Assembly (NCBI RefSeq): GCF_023008405.1
Contig: NZ_CP095376.1
Span: 3,620,001 to 3,684,000 of the forward strand
DNA: 64,000 nt
Direction of reading: 5' to 3'
DNA from: Amycolatopsis sp. FBCC-B4732
Lineage (GTDB): Bacteria; Actinomycetota; Actinomycetes; Mycobacteriales; Pseudonocardiaceae
Shown here one piece after another: positions 17,623 through 26,670 of this stretch. The position numbers were made by a program, and so were the translations under genes. The notes beneath the pieces are model-generated. The model was not told the DNA's origin, searched no databases, and saw only the letters and a program-made list of their open reading frames with translations. The first letter of the stretch is position 1, and each line of letters opens with the position of its first letter.

Positions 17623-18714
17623 TCATCCAATCGAGTGATAACCCTGCGGAGCGATCCCCAGGGCGGATTGCAACCACGTACGGGTGGCGTCGCGGTAATC
17701 GGCGGCGTTTTCGTGCAACGCAACGGAATGACCCGCGCCCGGCAGGACGTACATCGACAGCTTCGACGGGTCGGCGTAATACGGCGCCTCCTGCGCCCGC
17801 AACACATCGGAACGGGTGCAGTCACGCAGCGCGAGCAGGCCGCAGAAAAGAACGTCCTTTTCCCCCACCACCTGCAAAACCGGTGCGGTAATTCCCTTCG
17901 TCGCCGGCAGCACGATCCCGAACAGCGCCACCGTGCCCATCCCGGGCACCGAAACCTGGTCCTTGGTCGCCTCGTCCGCCGCGATCACGGCGGGATCGGC
18001 GTCGCCACCGGCGTAGAACAGCCCGGCCCGGGCGCCCGGCCTCGTCGTGAAGTACAGCGGATCGCTGCCGAGCTTGCCCAGCTGCCCGTCGAGCAGGGCC
18101 GGCTGCAGGCCCAGCGCGGCGCCGAGCGCGAGCACCGGCAGCGCCGGCAGGTGCGTGATGCCGGTCAGGACCACGCCGTCGACGTCGTGGTAGGTCGACG
18201 CCTCCACCGCGACCACGCCGGAGCCGACCGAGTGCCCGACGATGACCACCTTCGCGAACGGGACCCCGCCGACGCGCCCGGCGCGCAGGTGGCCGACGAC
18301 CTCGTGCATCGACTCGGCGGCGGCCCAGACCGACAGCGGCAGGCTCAGCGGGTGGCTGCTGCGGCCCGCGCCGAGCTGGTCCGCGGCGAACGTCGCGTAG
18401 CCGTGGGTGGCCATGTCGCGCTGGTAGGAGTAGCGCTGCGGTTCGTAGGGCAGGTCCCAGTACGCGCTGTTGTACGTCCCGCCGTGCACCAGCAGCTGGA
18501 CGGTGTCGGGCGCCTCGCCGGCGGGCAGGCACAGCCGGCCGTGCACGGTCGCGGGCGCGCCCGGCACCAGCGGCGGCAGCCCCGGTCCGGTGACGGGGAG
18601 ATCCGTGTCAGTGCACGAGATGGCGGCGGCCTCGGCGGGCATCGCGGCGGTCAGCGAGGCGAGCAGCACCCCGCAGGCGAACAACGCGGACGTCAGCTTG
18701 ACCGGCAGTCTCAC
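17623..18714 (-). CDS. Secreted alpha/beta hydrolase
   Basis: 363 residues from GTG 18714 (GGAGGAG 6 bp upstream; the upstream in-frame extension lies in the P450 gene). A signal peptide (LTSALFACGVLLASLTAAMPAEAAA) is followed by an alpha/beta-hydrolase fold: oxyanion region LLVHGGTYNS, nucleophile elbow GHSVGSG (~170), and catalytic His in LPGAGHSVALH near the C terminus. Two cysteines around CGLLALRDC may form a disulphide. It should act outside the cell as an esterase or lipase; the substrate is unknown. The gap to the convergent-direction neighbours is short and no operon partner is evident. Confidence 0.82.
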   Translation of the reverse strand: MRLPVKLTSALFACGVLLASLTAAMPAEAAAISCTDTDLPVTGPGLPPLVPGAPATVHGRLCLPAGEAPDTVQLLVHGGTYNSAYWDLPYEPQRYSYQRDMATHGYATFAADQLGAGRSSHPLSLPLSVWAAAESMHEVVGHLRAGRVGGVPFAKVVIVGHSVGSGVVAVEASTYHDVDGVVLTGITHLPALPVLALGAALGLQPALLDGQLGKLGSDPLYFTTRPGARAGLFYAGGDADPAVIAADEATKDQVSVPGMGTVALFGIVLPATKGITAPVLQVVGEKDVLFCGLLALRDCTRSDVLRAQEAPYYADPSKLSMYVLPGAGHSVALHENAADYRDATRTWLQSALGIAPQGYHSIG

Positions 18715-18785
18715 GCCGTACTCCTCCGGATGGGGCGGGCTGTTCGGACCCGAGAACACTACACCCGGTAGTGGAACCGGCACCG

Positions 18786-20105
18786 TCAGGTCCGCGGCAC
18801 CACGGTCATCGGCAGGCGGTTCGGCTGCATCGTCGCCTTGAGCTGCGCGTACACCTTCTTTCCCGGCACCGGGACCAGACGCCAGCGCGCTCCGATCGTC
18901 GCGGCGACGATGCCGATCTCCGTCGGCGCGAAGACGTGCCCCGGGCACAGCCGCGCGCCCGCGCCGAACGGGATGTACGCGCCCTTGGGCAGTTCCGCGG
19001 TGTGGCCCGGGGTCCACCGGTCCGGGTCGAACCGGTCCGGGTCCGGGAACCAGCGCGGGTCCCGGTGCAGCGTGTGCTGGCTGACCGCGACCTCGGTGCC
19101 CGCCGGGATCCGGACGCCGCCGAGCACGACGTCCTCGCGGGCGCGGCGCATGAGGATCAGCGGTGGGGTGCGGCGGACGATCTCGTTCACGATCCGGTGC
19201 GTGTAAACGAGATCCGGCAGGTCTTCGAAACGCGCGGGCCGCCCGCCGAGGACTTCGTCGACCTCCGCGTGGAAGCGCCGTTCGACTTCCGGGTGCTGCC
19301 CGAGCTCGTGGAAGAACCAGGCGAGCGCGACGGCGGTGGTCTCCGCGCCGGTGGTGAGGATCGTGATGACCTCGTCGTGCACCTGGCGGTCGGACATGCC
19401 CTCGCCGGTGTCCTCGTCGCGGGCCAGCAGCAGCATCGAGAGCAGGTCGCCGTGGTCGGCGCCCTGTTCACGGGCCGCGACGACGGTTTCGCCGATGACG
19501 TCCCGCAGGCGCGCGGCGGCGGCGTCGAACCTGCGGTTGGGCGGGATGGGCAGGCGTTCCACGAACTTCGGCGAGAACGCCCGGACCAGCACGTACTTCA
19601 GCATGACCGGGATCGACCGCTGGATCTCCGCCAGCGCTTCGGAGCCGAGCGCGGTGGAGAACAACGTCTGCCCCGCGATGGTGAGCACGAGCTCCTGCAT
19701 CCGCCGGTCGAACTCGACGACTTCGCCGGGCTGCCAGGACTTCGCCAGCTCGTCGGCCAGTTTCGTCATCGTGTTCTCGGCGTAGCCCGCGAGCCGGGTG
19801 CGGCCGAACGCGGGCATCACCAGGCGGCGCTGACGGCGGTTCAGCTCGCCGTTGGAGGTGGCCAGCCCGTCGCCGAAGAGCGGGCGCATCTTGTCGAAGA
19901 CCAGGCCCTTGTCGAACTTGTCGGCGTCGGTGGCGAGCACCTGCCAGGCCAGCTCCGGCGTCGTCACCACGTGCACCGGCAGCGGGCCGAGGTGGAGTTT
20001 GACGACTTCTCCGTGCGCGGGCAAGGAAGTGAAGAGTTTCAGCGGGTCGCGCAGCAGGGGCACGGTGTGCCCGAGCACGGGCCAGCGACCGGGGACGTTC
20101 GTCAT
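18786..20105 (-). CDS. Cytochrome P450
   Basis: 439 residues from ATG 20105. All P450 hallmarks are present: I-helix oxygen-activation motif TTGAETTA (~245), K-helix ExxR in EIVRR (~305), the PERF-like DPDRFDPDRW and the haem-binding loop FGAGARLCPG, whose Cys (~385) ligates iron. The sequence style (GAETTAVALAWFFHELGQHPE, unlike the typical AGHET of bacterial CYP105/107) resembles the pentalenene-oxygenase/CYP183-like group, which oxidise terpenes or other lipophilic substrates. No ferredoxin or terpene synthase lies beside it, so its substrate and pathway are open. It stands between a hydrolase gene on the same strand and a divergent methyltransferase gene. Confidence 0.87.
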   Translation of the reverse strand: MTNVPGRWPVLGHTVPLLRDPLKLFTSLPAHGEVVKLHLGPLPVHVVTTPELAWQVLATDADKFDKGLVFDKMRPLFGDGLATSNGELNRRQRRLVMPAFGRTRLAGYAENTMTKLADELAKSWQPGEVVEFDRRMQELVLTIAGQTLFSTALGSEALAEIQRSIPVMLKYVLVRAFSPKFVERLPIPPNRRFDAAAARLRDVIGETVVAAREQGADHGDLLSMLLLARDEDTGEGMSDRQVHDEVITILTTGAETTAVALAWFFHELGQHPEVERRFHAEVDEVLGGRPARFEDLPDLVYTHRIVNEIVRRTPPLILMRRAREDVVLGGVRIPAGTEVAVSQHTLHRDPRWFPDPDRFDPDRWTPGHTAELPKGAYIPFGAGARLCPGHVFAPTEIGIVAATIGARWRLVPVPGKKVYAQLKATMQPNRLPMTVVPRT

Positions 20106-20227
20106 GGCCTCGTCTCCTCGTGACCGCGTCACCTTAGCGGGCGGCGCGGGCCTCGGCTGTCACTCCACACGAACGGAGGAGGGCGCTACACTCCCGCTCT
20201 CCAGAATGGGCGAGGGCAGGAGGTCCC

Positions 20228-21043
20228 GTGACCGGGGAATCGAGCTGGGTACCGCCGGAGATCGACACCTCGGTGCCGAACCCGGCGCGGGTGTACGACT
20301 TCTGGCTCGACGGCGACCACAACTTCGCCGCGGACCGCGCGCTCGGCGAGCAGATCCTCAAGATCATGCCGGGCGTCCGCGACGCGGCCCGCCTCAACCG
20401 GGCCTTCCTCCGCCGCGCGGCCCGCTACCTCGTCGGTCAGGGCGTCCGGCAGTTCCTCGACATCGGCTCCGGCATCCCGACGGCGGGCAACCTGCACGAG
20501 ATCGTCCAGCAGGCCGACCCGTCGTGCCGGGTGGTGTACGTCGACCGCGAGTCGGTCGCGGTCGCGCACAGCGAACTGCTCCTGCAGGGCAACGACAACT
20601 GCCTGGTCCTGCAGGCCGACCTGCGCGACGTCAACGACGTCTTCGACGGCGCGGGCAAGCTCCTCGACCTGGACGAGCCGGTCGCCGTGTTCATGTTGCT
20701 GCTGCTGCACTTCGTCCCGGACTCCTGGGACCCGGCGAGCATCGTGGCCCGCTACCGCGACCGCCTCGCACCGGGCAGCTTCCTGGCGGTCACGCACGTC
20801 GCGGCCGACTCGGAGTCGCAGCGCCTCGACGAGGCGGTCGAGGTGTACAAGAGCAACCAGAACCAGCAGAACCAGCCGGTCCCCCGCACCCACGACGAGG
20901 TCCTCGCCTTCTTCGACGGCTTCGAGGTGGTGGAACCCGGCGTGGTCGGCTGCGCGATGTGGAAGCCCGAAGGCGCCGGCGACATGTCGGACGACCCGGC
21001 GATCAACGCGCTGCCCTACGCCGGGCTGGGCCGGAAACCCTAG
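20228..21043 (+). CDS. DUF574-family S-adenosylmethionine-dependent methyltransferase
   Basis: 271 residues, start GTG 20228 with AGGAGG just upstream. The opening (PNPARVYDFWLDGDHNFAADRALGEQIL) and the SAM-binding GSGIPTAGN block, followed by VVYVDRESVAVAHS, are the signatures of the actinobacterial Methyltransf_19 (DUF574) family. These are numerous in Streptomyces and relatives and mostly uncharacterised. The Rossmann-like nucleotide loop is FLDIGSGIPTAG near residue 75. Its target is unknown. It ends 10 bp before the convergent GH3 gene. Confidence 0.87.
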   Translation: MTGESSWVPPEIDTSVPNPARVYDFWLDGDHNFAADRALGEQILKIMPGVRDAARLNRAFLRRAARYLVGQGVRQFLDIGSGIPTAGNLHEIVQQADPSCRVVYVDRESVAVAHSELLLQGNDNCLVLQADLRDVNDVFDGAGKLLDLDEPVAVFMLLLLHFVPDSWDPASIVARYRDRLAPGSFLAVTHVAADSESQRLDEAVEVYKSNQNQQNQPVPRTHDEVLAFFDGFEVVEPGVVGCAMWKPEGAGDMSDDPAINALPYAGLGRKP

Positions 21044-21053
21044 CGCCCGGCTC

Positions 21054-23969
21054 TCACCGCAGGGAGAACGTCGCCAGGTTCACCGGGCCGTCGAACGTGA
21101 GGTAGACGTCGTGGTGGCCGGTCGCCGCCGCCAAGGGCGCCGTCACCGTCGTGTACGCGTAGTGGTCGCCCGTGGCCGGTACCGCCGCCGTGCCCAGGAC
21201 GCGGCCGGTCGGTGCGTCCAAGCGCACCGTGACCTCGGCCGGCGCCGAAGCCGACACCGAAGCCGAGAAACGCGCCGGGCCGGTCAAAGCGACGTTGCGG
21301 TAGGCCAGCCAGCTCCCGGCCACCGCCGCCACCGAGGTGCCGGACGTCTTGGCCGTGTCCGTCAACGTCGTGCCGGCGTAGTCGTCGAAGTTCTCCGCCG
21401 GGGTCGGCCGGCTCAGGTCGCGGGGCAGCGCGCGCTCCCCCGGCACGTACACCGGCTGCGCCGCGGAAAGGTCGGCCGCGTTGTGCCCCACGGAGAACTC
21501 GCGCACCCCGGCCGCCACCGCGGACCGTCCCCGCGAGACGTCCCACGACGCCAGTTCCGACACCGGGACCGAGAACCGGACCGTGCGGGTTTCCCGCGGT
21601 GCCAGCGTCACGCGCTCGAAGTCGCGCAGCCGCTGCACCCCGGAGTCCTTCGAGTACAGCTGGACGACGTCACTCCCGGCCCGGCTGCCGGTGTTCGTCA
21701 CGTCCACGCTCACGCGCACCGACGAACCAGCCGGCGACGCCCGTACCGCGCCGTAGCGGAAGCTCGTGTAACTGAGCCCGTACCCGAAGGGGTACAACGG
21801 CTTCCCGCGGTAGTACTGGTAGGTCATCCCGGTCTTCGCGATGTCGTAGTCGAGGATGCTCGGCAGTCCCGCGTCGGACGCGTACCACGTCTGCGTGAGA
21901 CGCCCGCTCGGGTTGACGTCGCCGAAGAGGACGTCGGCGATCGCGTGCCCGGTCTCCTGCCCGGCGTGGCTGGTCCACACGACACCTGGCACGGGCAGCG
22001 TGTCCCAGCCGGTCGTCGGGTAGCTGTTCTCCGCCACGACCACCGTGTGCGGGTTGACCTTCGCGACCGCCTCGATCAAGGCGCGCTGTGCGGGAGCCAG
22101 CGTGGTGCTGGTCCGGTCGTTCGCCTCGCGGCCGTTGATGAACGGCATGCTCCCGACCACCACGACGGCGGTCGACGCGCCGCGGGCCGCGTCGACGGCC
22201 GAGGAAATGCCGCTGACGAGCACGTCCCGGCCGAACTTCGTGGCGTGCGCGGCGTCCGGGGCGGAGATCGTCAGGACGCCGTCCGCGCCGACGACGGCGA
22301 AGCGGTTCGGCCCGAACCACGGCTCGGTCACCTCGTTGCCCGCGTACTCGAGCACGTAGCTGCCGTCCGGCTGCGGGTCGAGCTTGAGCTGCTGCTGCAC
22401 GAACCACCCGGACGGCTGCTCGGCGTCGTTCACCAGCGCACCACCGGAGTAACTCAGGAACCGCCCGTTCGCGGCGGCGCGCAGGGTGTTCTTGCCCGCG
22501 CCCCAGTCGTAGACGTCGAACGACTCGGCCGTGCCCGCGGTGGTCGCCCCGGCGGTCACCTTGCCGGGCGTCTCGGGAGCGGTCAGGTAGCGGCCCGTCG
22601 CGAGGTCCTTCAGCGCGATGCGGTCGACGCCTTCGGACGACGCGACCGGGGCGCCGAGCCGCTCGGCGATGCCCTGCTTCGGGGTCACGCGGTACGGCAT
22701 CGTGCCGCTGTACCAGTCTTCGTACAGCGTGCCCGACAGCGGGCCGACGACCGCGACCTTCCCGGTCGCGGCCAGCGGCAGCGCGTTCCGGTCGTTGCGC
22801 AGCAGCACGACCTGCTCGGCCGCGGCCTTGCGGGCGAGGGCCTGGTGCGCGGGGGAATTGATCACCGCCGGGGTGATCTTCGCGTACGGGTTGCGGCCCG
22901 GCGGGTCGAACTCGCCGAGCCGGAACCGCAGCGAAAGCAGGTGGCGGTCGGCCTTTTCGACGTCGGCCATGCTCAGCAGCCCGCGCTCGAGGGCCTCCTT
23001 GACCGCGGCGGCCGTGATCGAGCCGTCGGTGTCGTCGTCGGTGAAGCTGTCGAGCCCGGCCTTGATCGCCGCCGCGTCCGCCTCGGCCTTGGTGGCGTAG
23101 TACTTCTCGGAGTTGACCAGGTTGGACGGTGCGCCGGCGTCGCTGACGACGGCGATGTCCTGGGGCGCCCACTTCCGCAGCGCGCCGCCGAGGTCCGGGC
23201 TGACCGTGTTCGGGCGGCCGTTCACCAGGTTGTACGACGGCATGACCGCGTTGGCCGCCCCGGCTTCGAGCGGGATCTTGAACGCCTGCTCGTCGTAGTC
23301 GTGCAGGATCTTCGGCGGCACCGACGAGTTGCTGGTGTCGCGGCTGACTTCGTTGTTGTAGGCGAGGTAGTGCTTCAACGTCGGGGCGGCCTGCAGGTAG
23401 CGCGGGTCGTCGCCCTGGATGCCGCGCCCGTACGCGGTCGCGAGCTCGCCGGTGAGGTGCGGGTCCTCGGAATACCCCTCTTCGTTGCGACCCCAGCGCG
23501 GGTCGCGCAGCAGGTTGACGACCGGGGCCCAGAGGTTGAGGCCCCACAGCGTCGGGTTCCGCGCGTTGAAGCCGCGTGCCTCTTGCCCCACTGCCGAACC
23601 CACCTGCTTGACCAGCGCCGGGTCCCACGTCGAGGCCAGGCCGACCGCCTGCGGGAACACGGTCCCGTCCGCCTTGACGACCGCGCCGTTGTTGTCGTAG
23701 TCGGTCGACCAGGCCACCCCGTGCAGCGCCTCGGTGCCGGTCTTGAACACGCCGATGCCGAGCCGCGGGATGGCCGGCTGGTACTGGTGCAGCAGCGAGA
23801 TCTTCTCGTCGGCGGTCAGCCGGGACAGCAGGTCGTCGATCCGCGCGGCCACCGGCAGCGCCGGGTCGCGGAACGGCGGCGGGGGCGCCGCGAGCGCCGG
23901 CGACGGGGCCAGCAGCAGGGTCGCGGTGACCACCGGGACGAGGGCGCGGCGGAACGGGGACAGGCGCAC
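21054..23969 (-). CDS. Secreted GH3 glycosidase (beta-glucosidase/beta-xylosidase type) with C-terminal CBM
   Basis: 971 residues from GTG 23969 (GGAGG 6 bp upstream). It has a signal peptide ending SPALA, then the GH3 catalytic (alpha/beta)8 domain with LDPRWGR-type block LRDPRWGRNEEGYSEDP and KHYLAYNNE. The nucleophile Asp is in VVSDAGAPS (~275), where SDW is more usual. The second GH3 domain (VVLLRNDRNALPL, VVVVGSMPFINGREANDRTS) contains an inserted RICIN/fascin-like stretch (GRYLTAPETPGKVT...GRFLSYSGGALV). A fibronectin-III-like domain (YPFGYGLSYTSF) and a C-terminal beta-sandwich like CBM6/35 follow. It probably trims plant-wall oligosaccharides outside the cell for the adjacent LacI-controlled ABC system. 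Confidence 0.87.
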   Translation of the reverse strand: MRLSPFRRALVPVVTATLLLAPSPALAAPPPPFRDPALPVAARIDDLLSRLTADEKISLLHQYQPAIPRLGIGVFKTGTEALHGVAWSTDYDNNGAVVKADGTVFPQAVGLASTWDPALVKQVGSAVGQEARGFNARNPTLWGLNLWAPVVNLLRDPRWGRNEEGYSEDPHLTGELATAYGRGIQGDDPRYLQAAPTLKHYLAYNNEVSRDTSNSSVPPKILHDYDEQAFKIPLEAGAANAVMPSYNLVNGRPNTVSPDLGGALRKWAPQDIAVVSDAGAPSNLVNSEKYYATKAEADAAAIKAGLDSFTDDDTDGSITAAAVKEALERGLLSMADVEKADRHLLSLRFRLGEFDPPGRNPYAKITPAVINSPAHQALARKAAAEQVVLLRNDRNALPLAATGKVAVVGPLSGTLYEDWYSGTMPYRVTPKQGIAERLGAPVASSEGVDRIALKDLATGRYLTAPETPGKVTAGATTAGTAESFDVYDWGAGKNTLRAAANGRFLSYSGGALVNDAEQPSGWFVQQQLKLDPQPDGSYVLEYAGNEVTEPWFGPNRFAVVGADGVLTISAPDAAHATKFGRDVLVSGISSAVDAARGASTAVVVVGSMPFINGREANDRTSTTLAPAQRALIEAVAKVNPHTVVVAENSYPTTGWDTLPVPGVVWTSHAGQETGHAIADVLFGDVNPSGRLTQTWYASDAGLPSILDYDIAKTGMTYQYYRGKPLYPFGYGLSYTSFRYGAVRASPAGSSVRVSVDVTNTGSRAGSDVVQLYSKDSGVQRLRDFERVTLAPRETRTVRFSVPVSELASWDVSRGRSAVAAGVREFSVGHNAADLSAAQPVYVPGERALPRDLSRPTPAENFDDYAGTTLTDTAKTSGTSVAAVAGSWLAYRNVALTGPARFSASVSASAPAEVTVRLDAPTGRVLGTAAVPATGDHYAYTTVTAPLAAATGHHDVYLTFDGPVNLATFSLR

Positions 23970-24303
23970 GGACGGCCTCCGGTTTCGTCGAATCGTTTCG
24001 ACGGCGCGGCGCGGAACATTCGCGTCGAGGGTGGGGATGCGACGACTATTACAGCCACGCCGACGGATGGTCAAGACTCACTGGACGCGCTCCCAGCAAC
24101 TCCGGCCGACCGCCCGAATCTACGCCCTGAGCTGCGGGAAGAACCGTCATCAGCGACGTTCGACAATTTCGACGAACAACGCTGCCGTCGAATGGGAATC
24201 GAATTCACGGGAACCGCGAATCACGCTTGTGTTTCCGGCGGGTGTCACTTACCTTCATGCCATCGTCGATGCGCTTCGACAATGATCTCCCTGGAGGCCG
24301 CCC
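23970..24303. promoter_or_regulatory. Divergent intergenic region of the GH3 and LacI genes
   Basis: 334 bp with no gene. It holds several TCGA-centred repeats: a perfect dyad at 23986-24003, a related CGACAATTTCGACG at about 24161-24174, and TTCGACAATG just before the LacI ribosome site. These look like repeated LacI-family operators controlling both directions. Confidence 0.55.
23986..24003. promoter_or_regulatory. Probable LacI-family operator upstream of the GH3 gene
   Basis: CGTCGAA (23986-23992) and TTCGACG (23997-24003) form a perfect 7-bp dyad around TCGT, 17 bp from the GH3 start codon. LacI operators are typically such palindromes with a central CG; the local LacI protein is the natural candidate. 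Binding is inferred. Confidence 0.6.
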
Positions 24304-25356
24304 GTGGTCACGATCAACGACGTCGCTTCCGCGGCGGGGGTGGCCCCCAGCACGGTGTCGTACGTGATCAGCGGGAAGCGCTCGATCTCGCCGAAGACCC
24401 GGCGGCTGGTCGAGGACAGCATCCGCCGGCTCGGCTACCACCCGCACGCCGGCGCGCGGGCGCTGGCCAGCAGCAAGACGAACGTACTCGCGCTGGTCGT
24501 GCCGCTGCGCACCGACCTCAACGTCGCCGTGGTGATGGAGTTCGTCGCCTCGGCGGTCACCGCGGCCCGCGCGCACGACCACGACCTCCTGCTGCTGACC
24601 AAGGACGAAGGCCCGGCCGCGCTGCAGCGGGTGGCGTCCTCGGCGATCGCCGACGCGCTGATGGTGATGGACGTCGAAACCGCCGACCCGCGGGTGCCGA
24701 TGCTGCTCGCGCTCGACCTGCCGGTGGTCCTCATCGGCGTGCCCGACCACCCGGCCGGGCTCAGCTGCGTCGACCTCGACTTCACCGCCGCGGCATCGGC
24801 GTGCGTCGCGCACCTCGCCGACCTGGGGCACCGCGCGATCGGCCTGATCGGCCCCTCCCCCGCCGTCTACCGGCGCGGAACCAGTTATGCGACGCGATTC
24901 CTGCGCGGCTTCGACGACGCGGCGAAGACGCGGGACGTGCGGGCGGCGAACCGGCCGTGCGCCCACTCCTACGAAGCGGTGAGCGCCTGCCTGGACGACC
25001 TGCTCACCGCCGACCCGGACCTGACCGGCCTGGTCGTGCACAACGAGGCCGTCCTGCCCGGTCTGCTCGCGGACCTGCGCCACCGCGGCCTGCGCGTGCC
25101 CGAGGACATCTCGGTCATCGCGGTCTGCCCGGACAGCATGGCCGAGCAGCACGCCGTCGCGCTGACCAACGTGGCCATCCCCGCCGAAGAGGTCGGCACC
25201 CAGGCTGTCGAAATGACCATGCGCCGGCTCGCCGGCCACACCACCCCGGAGGTCCGGCTGCTCGGGCCCCGCCTCACGCGCCGCGAGAGCACCGCCGCGC
25301 CACGCTGTGTTGTTCGTTCCCGATCCGACCACAGTCACGGCCGGATCGCCCCGTAG
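24304..25356 (+). CDS. LacI-family transcriptional regulator with a repeat-derived C-terminal tail
   Basis: 350 residues, start GTG 24304 with GGAGG 6 bp upstream. The N-terminal helix-turn-helix (TINDVASAAGVAPSTVSYVISGKRSISPKTR) and hinge (GYHPHAGARALAS) are followed by a periplasmic-binding-like effector domain (ALVVPL, VVLIGVPDH, GLIGPSPAVYRRGTSYATRFLRGF, LGPRLTRREST). LacI proteins of this type normally stop soon after RREST. Here an extra tail (CVVRSRSDHSHGRIAP) is encoded by the 5' part of the palindromic element at 25320-25406, which also supplies the stop codon. It probably represses the flanking GH3 gene and the ABC/GH31 operon in response to an imported oligosaccharide. Confidence 0.88.
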   Translation: MVTINDVASAAGVAPSTVSYVISGKRSISPKTRRLVEDSIRRLGYHPHAGARALASSKTNVLALVVPLRTDLNVAVVMEFVASAVTAARAHDHDLLLLTKDEGPAALQRVASSAIADALMVMDVETADPRVPMLLALDLPVVLIGVPDHPAGLSCVDLDFTAAASACVAHLADLGHRAIGLIGPSPAVYRRGTSYATRFLRGFDDAAKTRDVRAANRPCAHSYEAVSACLDDLLTADPDLTGLVVHNEAVLPGLLADLRHRGLRVPEDISVIAVCPDSMAEQHAVALTNVAIPAEEVGTQAVEMTMRRLAGHTTPEVRLLGPRLTRRESTAAPRCVVRSRSDHSHGRIAP

Positions 25357-25406
25357 GGACGGTTACGTACCGCTCGGGGGACCGGCCTGCTTTTCGGCCG
25401 GATCGG
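25320..25406. repeat. Copy 1 of a ~90-nt palindromic element with RNA-like conserved structure
   Basis: Nested complementary segments: P1 25320-25327 with 25399-25406 (CCGATCCG/CGGATCGG); P2 25339-25344 with 25382-25387 (GGCCGG/CCGGCC); P3 25349-25353 with 25375-25379 (CCCCG/CGGGG); P4 CGGT/ACCG around loop TACGT (25360-25372). Copy 2 at 39437-39529 has the same layout and identical loop blocks (ACCACAGTCAC, GACGGTTACGTACCGC, CTGCTTTT) but different, still-paired stems. This copy overlaps the 3' end of the LacI gene and lies upstream of the binding-protein gene. Family unknown to me. Confidence 0.75.
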
Positions 25407-25443
25407 CAACCCGGTTCTGCTCCACCGCCGAAGGAGAATCGCC

Positions 25444-26670
25444 ATGCCCGTAGCCCGTCGCGCCCTCGTGCTGGCCGCGAGCGCCGCGCTCTTAGCCGCC
25501 TGCAGCCCCAGCCCGGCGCCCACGACGTCCAGCAGCGCCCAGCCCGCCGGCTCGATCACCGAGCTCGACTACTACGCCGACGAGCAGGGATCGGCGGCGT
25601 GGCAGAAGATCCTCGACGCGTGCGCGGGCCAGACCGGCATCAAGATCGAGCGGCAGAAGGTGCCGACCAGCCAGATGCTGCCGAAGGTCCTGCAGGGCGC
25701 GAGCTCGAAGACGCTGCCGGACCTGCTGTTCACCGACAACCCGACGCTGCAGCAGGTCGCCGCCACCGGTGCGCTGACCCCGCTGGCCGACTACGGCATC
25801 ACCACCGACGGCTTCTACGAAAGCATCGTCAAGGCGGGCACCTACCAGGACAAGGTGTACGGTGTCGCGCCCGGCGTGAACGGGCTCGCGCTGATCTACG
25901 ACAAGGACCTGCTCGCCGCGGCCGGTGTCCAGCCGCCGAAGACCTGGGACGAGCTCAAAGCCGCCGCGGCGAAGCTGACCAAGGACGGCAAGTACGGGCT
26001 CGCCTTCTCCGCCATCCCGTCCGAAGAAGGCACTTGGCAGTTCTTGCCGTTCTTCTGGAGCAACGGCGCCGAACTGTCCCAATTGGACTCGGCGCAGTCG
26101 GTGAAAGCGCTTCAGTTCGTCACCGACCTGGTGAACTCCGGGTCGGCCTCGAAGTCCGTCGTGACGTGGAACCAGAACGACGTCGCCGACCAGTTCGTCG
26201 CCGGCAACGCGGCGATGATGGTCAACGGGTCGTGGAACCTCGCCCGGCTCGACGAGCAGCAGGCGCTGCACTACGGCGTCGTGCCGATCCCGGTGCCGCA
26301 GGCGGGCGCCAAGCCGGTGGTCGCCCTCGGCGGCGAAGTCGGCGCCGTGCCGGTCACGAGCGGCCCGGCCCAGCAGGCGGCGGGCAAGGTGCTCTCCTGC
26401 ATCCTCTCCGAACCCACGATGCTGCAGTGGAGCAAGGCCCACGCCTACATCCCGTCGAAGACGGCCGTGGCCGCGAAGTTCGGCACCGAGCAGCCCGCGA
26501 TGCAGGCGTTCGTCGACGAAGTCGGCTCGGCCCGCTCCCGCACCGCCGAGCTCGGCGAGAAGTACCCGAAGGTCTCGCAGGCCCTGGCCGACGCCGTCCA
26601 GGCGGCGCTGACCGGGAAGCTGCCGGCCGACCAGGCCCTCAAGGCCGCGCAGCAGGCGAGCGGGTCGTGA
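25444..26670 (+). CDS. Solute-binding lipoprotein of a carbohydrate ABC importer
   Basis: 408 residues. Lipobox AALLAAC places the lipidated Cys at about residue 20. The mature protein has the family 1 solute-binding pattern (QKVPTSQMLPKVLQGASSKTLPDLLFTDNPTLQQVA, KVYGVAPGVNGLALIYDKDLL, FVAGNAAMMVNGSWN). It should bind an oligosaccharide outside the membrane. ATG 25444 has AAGGAGA 7 bp upstream. Its stop overlaps the next gene (GTGA). The operon (binding protein, two permeases, GH31) with divergent GH3 and LacI suggests xyloglucan-type or other alpha-xylosyl oligosaccharides as cargo. Confidence 0.87.
   Translation: MPVARRALVLAASAALLAACSPSPAPTTSSSAQPAGSITELDYYADEQGSAAWQKILDACAGQTGIKIERQKVPTSQMLPKVLQGASSKTLPDLLFTDNPTLQQVAATGALTPLADYGITTDGFYESIVKAGTYQDKVYGVAPGVNGLALIYDKDLLAAAGVQPPKTWDELKAAAAKLTKDGKYGLAFSAIPSEEGTWQFLPFFWSNGAELSQLDSAQSVKALQFVTDLVNSGSASKSVVTWNQNDVADQFVAGNAAMMVNGSWNLARLDEQQALHYGVVPIPVPQAGAKPVVALGGEVGAVPVTSGPAQQAAGKVLSCILSEPTMLQWSKAHAYIPSKTAVAAKFGTEQPAMQAFVDEVGSARSRTAELGEKYPKVSQALADAVQAALTGKLPADQALKAAQQASGS

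Noticed and set aside
25320..25406. Element 1 as a riboswitch for the downstream sugar-binding-protein gene
   Set aside because: Copy 2 lies inside a coding sequence and in the opposite orientation relative to its host gene, which a cis-acting leader would not do. A mobile hairpin explains both better.
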